DNA of 13,915 nucleotides from a bacterium UBA2214 (GTDB lineage: Bacteria; Zhuqueibacterota; Zhuqueibacteria; Residuimicrobiales; Residuimicrobiaceae): positions 7,222-21,136 of the forward strand of contig DCUM01000130.1 of NCBI GenBank assembly GCA_002327255.1. Direction: 5' to 3'. Below are positions 7,758 through 13,915 of this stretch, piece after piece; the first letter of the stretch is position 1; each line of letters opens with the position of its first letter. Under the pieces are notes generated by a model that saw only the letters and a list, made by a program, of their open reading frames with translations, made no database searches and had not been told where the DNA came from. A program made the translations under genes and the position numbers.

Positions 7758-7807
7758 GGAGTGCATCGACGGCGTCGATGCATGCAGCGTCACAGACGCT
7801 GCACTCC
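7758..7807. repeat. Perfect three-way-junction (cruciform) structure
   Basis: The outer stem is GGAGT (7758-7762) with ACTCC (7803-7807). Arm one is GCATCGAC, loop GGC, GTCGATGC (7763-7781). Two bases (AT) follow, then arm two is GCAGCGTC, loop ACA, GACGCTGC (7784-7802). All 21 pairs are Watson-Crick, and only 8 of 50 bases are unpaired (two 3-base loops and the 2-base linker). It is not a tRNA: it has no anticodon arm, CCA end or conserved tRNA bases. It fits a pair of REP-like hairpins or a structured small RNA. Confidence 0.6.
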
Positions 7808-7876
7808 ATAAAAAACGGTATTTAATAAATTAGTAACAAATTTGGCATGGTACCTGAAAGAAAGATGCATACCCTA

Positions 7877-7904
7877 TTGAAAACTTGACCATTTAAGCTA
7901 CTTT
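7877..7904 (+). promoter_or_regulatory. Possible promoter for the UPF0371 gene
   Basis: TTGAAA (7877-7882), 16 bases, TACTTT (7899-7904) is a fair sigma-70-like pair. Its -10 region overlaps the right inverted end of the 190-bp element. If used, the element supplies the promoter for the downstream gene. The match is modest. Confidence 0.25.
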
Positions 7905-7911
7905 TTAGACA

Positions 7912-7956
7912 GCCCCGCATGGAGAGATCGGGGCATCCGGCCCCGGAATTGTTTTT
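7912..7956 (+). promoter_or_regulatory. Attenuator-like leader with two mutually exclusive hairpins
   Basis: GCCCCG (7912-7917) can pair with CGGGGC (7929-7934), or the same CGGGGC can pair with GCCCCG (7940-7945) around a 5-base loop. The second hairpin is followed within a few bases by GTTTTT (7951-7956), resembling an intrinsic terminator. The first would prevent it. This lies 50-94 bp before the start of the UPF0371 gene. The pairing is seen; a regulatory role is inference. Confidence 0.35.
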
Positions 7957-8005
7957 GGCCTCCACCCTCTCATCGCAGAACCCTTTTCTCAACAGAGGAG
8001 AGAAA

Positions 8006-9523
8006 ATGCCGAATCAGATCGGATTTGACAACGAAAAATACCTGACCGAACAGTCCGCTGAGATTCTTCACCGCATCGACCAATTTGGCGACAAACTCTT
8101 TCTCGAGTTCGGCGGCAAGCTGCTCTTCGACTATCATGCGGCACGGGTCCTTCCCGGGTACGATCCCAACGTCAAAATCCGCCTGCTGCAAAAACTCAGG
8201 GAACAAGTCGACATCATCCTCTGCATTCACGCCGGCGATATCGAACAGAAAAAAATGCGCGCCGATTTTGGCATCTCCTATGACGCCGATGCCCTCAAAC
8301 TCATCGATAATCTGCGCGAAATGGGACTGGATATCTGCGCGGTCGTCATCACCCGTTTTGAGGAACAGCCGGCGGCCATTCAGTTCAAGAACAAGCTCGA
8401 GCGCCACGGCATCGCCGTACATACGCACCGCTTCACCAAAGGGTATCCGACGAATGTGGAGTTGATTGTCAGCGAGGAAGGCTACGGCGCCAATCCCTAT
8501 ATCGTCACCACCAAGCCGATCGTCGTCGTCACCGGGCCGGGACCGGGGAGCGGAAAACTCGCGACCGCCCTGTCGCAGCTCTATCATGAGCGCAAACGCG
8601 GCGTCCGGGCGGGGTATGCCAAATTCGAAACCTTTCCGATCTGGAACCTGCCGCTCAAACATCCGGTCAACATAGCCTATGAAGCGGCGACCGCCGATCT
8701 CTACGATGTCAATGTCATCGATTCCCACCACCTCGATGCGTACAATATCAAGACGGTGAATTACAATCGTGATGTCGAGGCCTTTCCGTTGCTGCGCCGC
8801 ATCATTGAAAAAATCACCGGCGAGCCTTGTCCCTACAAGTCACCCACCGACATGGGGGTTAACCGCGCCGGATTCGGCATCATCGATGACGAAGCAGTGC
8901 GGCAGGCCGCGCTGCAGGAGATCATCCGGCGCTATTTTCGCTATGCCTGTGAATATGTCATGGGATTTATCGATAAAAAAACAGTCGAGCGGGCGCAGCT
9001 GCTCATGGAAGAGATCGGGGCCAAACCCGAGGATCGCGCGGTGGTGCTGCCGGCGCGCCGCGCCGCCGAGGATGCCCGCTTGCACGGCAAGGGCAATGAG
9101 GGCATCTTTTGTGGCGCTGCGATCGCCCTGCGCGATGGCACCGTGATCACAGGAAAAAATTCGACCACCATGCACGCCGCAGCCTGCCTGATCCTCAATA
9201 CCGCCAAACACCTGGCCGGCATTCCGGCCCGGATCGATCTGCTGCCCAAGAGCATCATCGAGTCGCTGAACCATTTCAAACGGGATGTGTTGGAGGGCAA
9301 CCGCCTCAGTCTCGATCTCGAGGAGACCCTCATCACCCTGGCCATCAGCGCCACGGCCAATCCGGCGGCCCAATCCGCCATGGAACAACTCAAGGAAATC
9401 CGCGGCTGCGACGTCCACATCACCCACATCCCGACACCGGGCGATGAGGCGGGTCTGCGCAAACTGGGGCTGAATCTCACCTGCGACCCCGATTTTTCGA
9501 CGCGCAGCCTGTTTTTGAGTTGA
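8006..9523 (+). CDS. UPF0371/DUF1846 family protein
   Basis: A 505-residue protein matching the UPF0371 (DUF1846) family over its whole length. The opening QIGFDNEKYLTEQSAEILHR, then FLEFGGKLLFDYHAARVLPG (32-51), VTGPGPGSGKLATALSQLYH (175-194), RAGYAKFETFPIWNLPLKHP (201-220), AYEAATADLYDVNVIDSHHL (224-243) and SPTDMGVNRAGFGIIDDEAV (279-298) are family hallmarks. The glycine-rich GPGPGSGK is P-loop-like but lacks the following Ser/Thr, so nucleotide binding is uncertain. No biochemical role is firmly known to me; the protein has no signal peptide and should be cytoplasmic. The start at 8006 has a strong GAGGAGAG. An in-frame ATG at 7919 adds 29 residues that run through hairpin DNA and lacks an RBS, so it was not chosen. 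The gene stands alone on the plus strand. Confidence 0.93.
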   Translation: MPNQIGFDNEKYLTEQSAEILHRIDQFGDKLFLEFGGKLLFDYHAARVLPGYDPNVKIRLLQKLREQVDIILCIHAGDIEQKKMRADFGISYDADALKLIDNLREMGLDICAVVITRFEEQPAAIQFKNKLERHGIAVHTHRFTKGYPTNVELIVSEEGYGANPYIVTTKPIVVVTGPGPGSGKLATALSQLYHERKRGVRAGYAKFETFPIWNLPLKHPVNIAYEAATADLYDVNVIDSHHLDAYNIKTVNYNRDVEAFPLLRRIIEKITGEPCPYKSPTDMGVNRAGFGIIDDEAVRQAALQEIIRRYFRYACEYVMGFIDKKTVERAQLLMEEIGAKPEDRAVVLPARRAAEDARLHGKGNEGIFCGAAIALRDGTVITGKNSTTMHAAACLILNTAKHLAGIPARIDLLPKSIIESLNHFKRDVLEGNRLSLDLEETLITLAISATANPAAQSAMEQLKEIRGCDVHITHIPTPGDEAGLRKLGLNLTCDPDFSTRSLFLS

Positions 9524-9824
9524 AATTCTGTCACCAGTGTTCGGTCATAGCGAAAATAATGGCCAAATATCTTATTGATAATATTAAGTGCACTTATCAA
9601 CATAATCCCTGGATCCTGTGTCTGATATCGCCTCAAACTCATTTCCATTTCCCACTGAGGTGAAAGCATTTGCACTTGATGTGCGAGTTAACACACTCCG
9701 GGGAATCGACTTTGACCCGGATAACGCCGTTGTTGCGGATTGTTCTCGAGGGCAGGCGCAATTTTTTGTGCGTTCCCTGCGCCTCTGCAATTTATTTTTT
9801 TTGACGTTAAAGGGACAACTGACT
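9524..9824. other. Intergenic region before the DUF5686-type gene
   Basis: About 300 bp without an assured gene. It holds a 12-bp perfect palindrome TAAGTGCACTTA (9585-9596), overlapped by TTGATA (9575-9580) pairing with TATCAA (9595-9600); this could be a regulator site. From 9618 a GTG-initiated frame runs without a stop into the next gene, but its first 69 codons look neither like a signal peptide nor a known domain. The AT-rich stretch at 9789-9805 just before the likely start may hold a promoter, with no clear consensus. Confidence 0.5.
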
Positions 9825-12185
9825 TTGCAAACCGGTGCCAAATCAAAATCGCCTGCATCGCCAATGGGACGGCTGCTCGCGCTGGCCCTCCTCATCGCCG
9901 GCATTCCTCCCGTAGGCGCAGAGACACACTGGCTGCAGGGCCAGGTCCGGGATGCCCGTTCGGGAGTGCCGCTGCCCGCAGCCAATATCCTGGTCGTTGG
10001 CTCAACCCGTGGAACGATCAGCAACGCCGATGGCACGTTTCATATTTCGCTGCAGCCGCCGGTGAAAATCCGCATCAGCTTTATCGGATACGACAGTCAG
10101 ACGCTCGCTATCGAATCCATCCCCCGGGAAAAACTCGAGGTCAGGCTCTCGCCCGCCGCCATCGATCTCGGCGAGATGACCATCACCGCCCAAAACCCCG
10201 CCGTACAGATCATGGAAAAAGCGCTGGCCCACAAACAGCGGATGCGCGAAAAAATTCAATCCTTCAGCGCCCAGGCCTATCACCGCCTCAACGTGCAAAA
10301 CGATTCCGCGGTGGTGCTCCTGATCGAGAACAGGTCGCGCCTCTACTGGCAGGCGGGACGCGGCAGCCGGGAAATATTCGGCCAGCTCTCCCAGACCAAC
10401 AATATCCCCGCCCTCCGCCAAGGCGTCGGCGTCAGCGATATTCCCAATTTCTACGACGACGATATTCTCATCGGCCGCTTCAAGTTCATCGGTCCCACCC
10501 ATCCGAAGCTATTCGACTTTTATCACCTCTCCCTGACGGACCGGCGCGCCATGGACGGCCGCATCATCTATGAAATTCATCTCCAGCCCAAAACCGCCCT
10601 GCAGCCGCTCTTCGAAGGCGATATATCCATTCAGGATTCTTCCTTCGCCCTCATCGCTGTGGATCTCGCCAGCGCGGTGTTGCCCCGCCAGAACCTGCTG
10701 CAACACTATCGCGTGCAACTGATGCAGCAATTCCGCGAAGTCGTGCCGGGAGTCTGGCTGCCCGCAGACTGGCATGAAAAAGGCACGCTGCACGTCGGCA
10801 TGACCGGTCTGCAATTCCCCGCCATTCATTACGTCCGTCTGGCCAGTCTGACCGACTACCAGCTCAATGTGCCGGTGCCGGATTCGCTCTGGCGCCTCGA
10901 AAAGCGGCAGGCGCCGCACGACTCCACGCTGCTTCTTGCCGAACGGGGCGTGCCGCTGTCGCTGGAGGAAACCTGGGCCTATAAAAACATCGACAGCACT
11001 ATGACCATCACCAGGGCGTTCAAACCGCGGGGAATTCTCTCCAAAATCGTGCAGTTCGATGTACGCGCCAATGACCAAAGCCCCGGAAAAGGCGACTCCA
11101 TGCATGCAAAGCCACGCTGGCAATTTCAGCACCAGCCCATGCTGTGGTTCAATCGCGTCGAGGCGTTCCACCTCGGCTGGAACGGGCGGTTGACCCGGAA
11201 ACCCTGGGAGATCGCAGGGCATGCGGCCTATCGCACCGGATTAAAAAACTGGTCTCATCAGGGAATACTGTCCCATCGTAACGCCTGGCGCGGTCTGGAA
11301 ATCGCCTATGCGGACGAGACGCGCCCCGTCGCGGCGGTGTCGCACTATCCGCTGCTCATCAATTCACTGCCCGTTCTTTTTGGTTTTCGCGATTATTATG
11401 ACTATTATCAGGCCCGTGGCTGGCGCGCCGGCTTCGATCTCACGGATAAAAAACGGCCCCTCACCGGAAAATTTGCCATTCAACGTGAGGAACATGACGC
11501 TGTTGAGAAGAGGAGCGATTTTGATCTTGCGGGAAATGACACCCCGCAGCGCAGCAATCCCGCAATTTCCGCGGGCGTCGTCACGGCCCTGACGGCGCGG
11601 ATCGATTGGGGTCTGGCCGAGCCCGCCCTGTTCGGCCGCGCCAACGGCTTGCGTTGCGAATATGAACGAGGTCTGCAGGACGTTTGCGGAGGTCAGTTCG
11701 ACTATCATCTCTGCCGCGTCACTGCGAGTGCCCGTCTCTCCACCTTTCAGCGCCGTCAGCCCGTGCCCAACGCCTTCGATCTTCATTTTATGGCCGGCAC
11801 GGAGAGCGGCCGGGTTCCATGGCAGAAATCGAGCGGACTGCCCGGCTCCCTGGGTGCCTGGAGTCCGTTTGGCAGCTTTCACACCGTGCGCGGCGGCTCC
11901 CTCTATGCGCAACAATACGTTGCGCTGTTCTGGGAACATAACTTTCGCGCCTTGCCCTTCGACCTCCTGGGCTGGCGCTTTCCGGGAGAGCAGGGTTTGA
12001 ACCTGCTGCTGCATGGCGGACACGGCCACATTTCCCGGAAACATTCCGCCGGGGCGTTGACGGAGTATCATGAACTGGGCCTTTCACTGAGCGGACTCTT
12101 TTCCTATTTGCGGCTGGATGTGAGCCGGCGTCTTGGCAAACCCGGCTTCTGGTGCGTTGGTTTGAGTGTGGCGAAATTCATCTGA
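9825..12185 (+). CDS. Outer-membrane protein with carboxypeptidase-regulatory-like and DUF5686 domains
   Basis: From the TTG at 9825 the protein has 786 residues. This start is preferred because AAAGGGA lies 9-10 bases upstream and the N-terminus becomes a good signal peptide (lysines at 6 and 8, core LLALALLIAGIPP, cleavage near VGA-E at 31-33). The ATG at 9864 also gives a signal peptide but has no RBS. Residues about 36-121 are a CarboxypepD_reg-like domain (LQGQVRDARSGVPLPAANI, then ISNADGTFHISL). From about 127 (NPAVQIMEKALAHKQ) the sequence has the DUF5686 layout: a periplasmic part, then a C-terminal region of alternating aromatic strands consistent with a BamA-like barrel, ending in VGLSVAKFI. 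This family is common in Bacteroidota and of unknown function. Its stop lies 4 bp before trmB. The barrel call rests on pattern alone. Confidence 0.85.
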   Translation: MQTGAKSKSPASPMGRLLALALLIAGIPPVGAETHWLQGQVRDARSGVPLPAANILVVGSTRGTISNADGTFHISLQPPVKIRISFIGYDSQTLAIESIPREKLEVRLSPAAIDLGEMTITAQNPAVQIMEKALAHKQRMREKIQSFSAQAYHRLNVQNDSAVVLLIENRSRLYWQAGRGSREIFGQLSQTNNIPALRQGVGVSDIPNFYDDDILIGRFKFIGPTHPKLFDFYHLSLTDRRAMDGRIIYEIHLQPKTALQPLFEGDISIQDSSFALIAVDLASAVLPRQNLLQHYRVQLMQQFREVVPGVWLPADWHEKGTLHVGMTGLQFPAIHYVRLASLTDYQLNVPVPDSLWRLEKRQAPHDSTLLLAERGVPLSLEETWAYKNIDSTMTITRAFKPRGILSKIVQFDVRANDQSPGKGDSMHAKPRWQFQHQPMLWFNRVEAFHLGWNGRLTRKPWEIAGHAAYRTGLKNWSHQGILSHRNAWRGLEIAYADETRPVAAVSHYPLLINSLPVLFGFRDYYDYYQARGWRAGFDLTDKKRPLTGKFAIQREEHDAVEKRSDFDLAGNDTPQRSNPAISAGVVTALTARIDWGLAEPALFGRANGLRCEYERGLQDVCGGQFDYHLCRVTASARLSTFQRRQPVPNAFDLHFMAGTESGRVPWQKSSGLPGSLGAWSPFGSFHTVRGGSLYAQQYVALFWEHNFRALPFDLLGWRFPGEQGLNLLLHGGHGHISRKHSAGALTEYHELGLSLSGLFSYLRLDVSRRLGKPGFWCVGLSVAKFI

Positions 12186-12189
12186 TACC

Positions 12190-12831
12190 ATGGCCAAGAA
12201 AAAACTGATACGATTTGCCGCCCTGCCCGATCTGCCCAATGTCCGCCAGCAAGCGCGTGATTTGCGCGGCTTCTGGGCGCGGCAATTTTTCAACAACAAC
12301 CACCCGATCACCCTCGAGCTCGCCTGCGGCAAGGGCGACTATACCGTGGCCCTGGCGCAGCGCTTCCCCGGCAACAATTTCATCGGCGTCGATATCAAAG
12401 GCGCGCGCCTCTGGGTCGGCGCCACGCAGGCGCTGCAACTGGGACTCACCAACGCGGGTTTTTTGCGCACAGCCATAGAAGACCTGCAACACGCTTTCGC
12501 AGAACAGGAGATCCACGAAATCTGGATCACTTTTCCCGACCCACATCCCGCCTTCGGCAAACGCCGCAAACGCCTGACCTCCCCCCGCTTTCTGACCATC
12601 TACCGCGCCCTTGTGCAGCCGCGAGGCCTCATCCATCTCAAAACCGACAGCGAAATACTGTACCACTACACGTTGCAGACCCTGTGCGACGAAGGCGCAG
12701 ATGTTCTCACCGCCCTGCCCGACATCAGCGCCGTCGACCATGGTCTGGAACTGCTCGGCATCGAAACCACCTACGAAAAAATACATCGCCAGGAAGGCAG
12801 ACCCATCCGCTACATCGCATTCACGCTGTAA
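12190..12831 (+). CDS. trmB: tRNA (guanine-N7-)-methyltransferase
   Basis: TrmB methylates N7 of G46 in the tRNA variable loop using S-adenosylmethionine. The 213-residue protein shows the SAM-binding motif LELACGKGDYTVALA (42-56), the acidic loop NFIGVDIKGARLW (63-75), the catalytic-region motif IWITFPDPHPAFGKRRKR (111-128) followed by LTSPRF, and the C-terminal TYEKIHRQEGRPI (194-206). The CGKG form and the LTSPRF continuation are of the Bacteroidota type. The ATG at 12190 is preferred. An upstream GTG at 12166 would overlap the preceding gene and add eight residues of no family character. The gene begins four bases after the DUF5686-type gene, so the two are probably co-transcribed despite unrelated roles. 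No terminator of its own is seen, but the hairpin-rich element nine bases downstream could serve as one. Confidence 0.95.
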   Translation: MAKKKLIRFAALPDLPNVRQQARDLRGFWARQFFNNNHPITLELACGKGDYTVALAQRFPGNNFIGVDIKGARLWVGATQALQLGLTNAGFLRTAIEDLQHAFAEQEIHEIWITFPDPHPAFGKRRKRLTSPRFLTIYRALVQPRGLIHLKTDSEILYHYTLQTLCDEGADVLTALPDISAVDHGLELLGIETTYEKIHRQEGRPIRYIAFTL

Positions 12832-12904
12832 TCGGTAATCGGGGTCGGACCTCAACCAATTATTATTTATAATAGAGTTAACACTGCTAAATGGCCCCAA
12901 AAGG

Positions 12905-12946
12905 GGCTTAGCGGCCTCTTTTTGCCCTTCAAAAAATGGCAGCTAA
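12905..12946 (+). repeat. Hairpin module, copy 1
   Basis: This 42-bp unit is identical to copy 2 at 13009-13050 except for one base (G at 12913, T at 13017). It folds with TTTTTG (12919-12924) pairing CAAAAA (12930-12935) around CCCTT, and an outer stem TTAGCGGCC with GGCAGCTAA that has one mismatch at the variable base. Confidence 0.75.
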
Positions 12947-13008
12947 GGAAGAGACGCCCTTCGTATACAGGTTGAGCGCTGCCGCGAAAACACACAGTGT
13001 AAAGGCTC

Positions 13009-13050
13009 GGCTTAGCTGCCTCTTTTTGCCCTTCAAAAAATGGCAGCTAA
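13009..13050 (+). repeat. Hairpin module, copy 2
   Basis: Second copy, 104 bp downstream of the first. The outer arm GGCTTAGCTGCC (13009-13020) pairs with GGCAGCTAAAGCC (13042-13054) with one bulged A, enclosing the TTTTTG/CAAAAA inner stem (13023-13028, 13034-13039). The variable base here gives a perfect pair, so this copy is the better hairpin. Confidence 0.75.
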
Positions 13051-13117
13051 AGCCATTTGGGGGCATTTTATGTATTTTAACTAATTGTAATTATTACATC
13101 CGTTGAGGTCCGACCCC

Positions 13118-13346
13118 AAAGGCTCAAAGGCTCTTTTTTCATGCTTGGAAGTGGGCGCCGATTTTTGTATCTTGATGATCGAACGGGCGGCAAACGAGGT
13201 GCTGGGGCCGTCTTCTGCGCGCCCGACGGAGCGGCAATAGGCTAATCCCTTTAATTACTGCAGACGATAATGCCCTGCAGCGGCGTCATCCCCCATTTTG
13301 ACAAAAACAGTAACCAAAAACCTGTGGTTTAAAACAAAGACAAGAT
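13118..13346. other. Leader region of carB
   Basis: Non-coding DNA between the 277-bp element and carB. Besides the promoter candidate and the CTGCAG hairpin it contains CCGTC and GACGG blocks that can pair over a 12-base loop. No recognised riboswitch or PyrR-type terminator/antiterminator pair is evident. Confidence 0.4.
13145..13173 (+). promoter_or_regulatory. Probable carB promoter
   Basis: TTGGAA (13145-13150), 17 bases, TATCTT (13168-13173), with TTTTTG directly before the -10. Spacing is ideal and both hexamers match sigma-70 well. It would give a leader of about 165 bases before carB, containing a hairpin formed by two CTGCAG blocks (13258-13263 and 13275-13280). A TTGACA at 13298-13303 is a second possible -35 but lacks a good -10. 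Confidence 0.45.
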
Positions 13347-13915
13347 ATGCCAAAACGCAAGGATATTCACAAAGTTCTGATCATCGGCTCGGGGCCCATC
13401 ATCATCGGACAGGCGTGCGAGTTCGATTATTCGGGAACGCAAGCCTGCAAAGCCCTGCGTAAACTGGGCTACGAGATCGTACTGGTCAACTCCAATCCGG
13501 CCACCATTATGACCGATCCCGGCATGGCGGACAGAACCTACATCGAACCCCTCAATGAATACGCGCTAACAGAGATCATCAAGAAAGAGCGTCCCGATGC
13601 TTTGCTTCCCAATCTGGGAGGTCAAACAGCCCTCAATCTCTCATTGATCCTGGCCAGAAAAGGCATCCTCGAGCAGTATGGTGTACGCGTCATCGGCGTC
13701 AATATCGATGCCATCGAGCGCGGCGAAGACCGCATCGCCTTCAAGGAAACCATGAACCGGCTGGGCATCGAGATGCCGCGAAGCACCGCGGTGACCTCGG
13801 TGGAAAAAGCCGAAAACGTGGCCGCTGAACTCGGCTATCCCGTGGTCATCCGGCCCGCCTATACCATGGGCGGCACCGGTGGAGGTATTGCCAGCAATAT
13901 GGATGATTTTGATGA
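13347..13915 (+). CDS. carB: Carbamoyl-phosphate synthase large subunit, C-terminus outside the window
   Basis: The large subunit makes carbamoyl phosphate from bicarbonate, ammonia (from glutamine via CarA) and two ATP, for pyrimidine and arginine synthesis. The first 189 residues are visible. They include the pre-ATP-grasp fold VLIIGSGPIIIGQACEFDYS (10-29), LVNSNPATIMTD (46-57) and LLPNLGGQTALN (86-97), then the start of the first ATP-grasp domain. Arg129, Arg169 and the Gly175-Gly176 pair (RPAYTMGGTGGG) fall at the same positions as the ATP-binding residues of the E. coli enzyme, which supports the ATG at 13347. No good Shine-Dalgarno sequence precedes it. carA is not directly upstream. 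Confidence 0.97.
   Translation, partial: MPKRKDIHKVLIIGSGPIIIGQACEFDYSGTQACKALRKLGYEIVLVNSNPATIMTDPGMADRTYIEPLNEYALTEIIKKERPDALLPNLGGQTALNLSLILARKGILEQYGVRVIGVNIDAIERGEDRIAFKETMNRLGIEMPRSTAVTSVEKAENVAAELGYPVVIRPAYTMGGTGGGIASNMDDFD

Larger units (their letters stand above)
7725..7914. mobile_element. 190-bp MITE-like element with 14-bp terminal inverted repeats
   Basis: GGCTGTCCAAAAAG (7725-7738) and CTTTTTAGACAGCC (7901-7914) are inverted repeats with 13 of 14 positions pairing. The interior codes for nothing and carries a cruciform at 7758-7807 plus an AT-rich half. Ends of the GGCTGTC form followed by A-rich sequence occur, from memory, in several DDE transposon groups, so this may be an internally deleted derivative. 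No flanking target duplication was found, which weakens the call. Confidence 0.45.
7377..8005. other. 629-bp intergenic region dense in palindromes
   Basis: No convincing gene lies between the divergent regulator and UPF0371 genes. A 70-codon frame at 7621-7833 is only an opening across hairpin DNA. The region holds, left to right: the operator candidate, a 74-bp inverted-repeat segment, a solitary CTTGACCCCGACTC block (7593-7606) whose complement contains GGGGTC, a 10-bp-stem hairpin, a 190-bp segment with inverted ends and an internal cruciform, and three alternating GC blocks in the downstream leader. The clustering suggests repeated insertion of small non-autonomous elements. Confidence 0.7.
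12841..13117. mobile_element. 277-bp palindromic element with perfect 16-bp inverted ends
   Basis: GGGGTCGGACCTCAAC (12841-12856) and GTTGAGGTCCGACCCC (13102-13117) are perfect reverse complements. Weaker complementarity continues inward through AT-rich DNA to GGCCCC near 12893-12898 and GGGGGC near 13059-13064. The interior is non-coding and holds two copies of a 42-bp hairpin module and a GCCCC-AAAA-GGGGC hairpin (12894-12907). Ends beginning GGGGTC with GACCTC recall, from memory, sequences beside IS200-like/RAYT Y1 transposases, so this may be a REPIN or a non-autonomous derivative. No transposase is present in the window and no target duplication is visible. Confidence 0.6.

Noticed and set aside
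7758..7807. tRNA-like cloverleaf
   Set aside because: It is only 50 bases with two arms; it has no anticodon loop, T-loop consensus or acceptor stem of seven pairs.
7621..7833. 70-codon frame in the palindromic gap
   Set aside because: It runs through two perfect hairpins, has no clear RBS and gives a low-complexity product.
7919..8005. Upstream ATG extension of the UPF0371 protein
   Set aside because: There is no RBS, the extra 29 residues lie in hairpin leader DNA, and the ATG at 8006 has a strong GAGGAGAG and fits family N-termini.
12905..13050. CRISPR array from the two 42-bp repeats
   Set aside because: There are only two copies with a 62-bp gap, inside an inverted-repeat element and with no cas genes nearby.
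12832..13130. Target-site duplication flanking the 277-bp element
   Set aside because: The sequences outside the two inverted ends do not match, so no duplication can be claimed.
13298..13303. TTGACA as the main carB promoter -35
   Set aside because: No acceptable -10 lies 16-18 bases downstream; the pair at 13145-13173 is better.

Overview
The window looks like chromosomal DNA of a Gram-negative bacterium of the FCB superphylum (Bacteroidota, Calditrichota, KSB1 or similar). This is an inference from gene style: a TonB-dependent receptor with an N-terminal carboxypeptidase-regulatory-like domain, a DUF5686-type outer-membrane protein, a TrmB of the Bacteroidota type, and a secreted protein of a kind I associate with these phyla. 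No rRNA, tRNA or CRISPR was seen.

Positions 1-7376 (minus strand) read as one sugar-uptake operon. In transcription order it holds a GntR/HutC regulator with a UTRA domain, a family-1 solute-binding protein, two CUT1-type permeases, a TonB-dependent receptor and a secreted protein cut by the left edge. Gaps are short (26 bp, two 4-bp overlaps, 69 bp, 15 bp). Two starts are TTG. The system pairs an outer-membrane receptor with an inner-membrane ABC importer but encodes no ATPase in the window, so the ATPase must be supplied from elsewhere. A perfect 7-bp inverted repeat just upstream of the regulator is a good operator candidate.

Positions 7377-8005 are non-coding and packed with palindromes: a 74-bp segment bounded by an 11-bp perfect inverted repeat, a 10-bp-stem hairpin, a 190-bp segment with 14-bp inverted ends that contains a perfect two-arm cruciform, and three GC blocks in the downstream leader that can pair in two mutually exclusive ways.

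Positions 8006-12831 (plus strand) carry a UPF0371/DUF1846 protein, then after about 300 non-coding bases a DUF5686-type outer-membrane protein and trmB, which start four bases apart.

Positions 12832-13346 hold a 277-bp element with perfect 16-bp inverted ends and a duplicated long-hairpin module, then a probable promoter and leader for carB, whose first 189 codons run off the right edge. The least explained material is the palindromic DNA in the two gaps. The sugar operon is the clearest functional unit.
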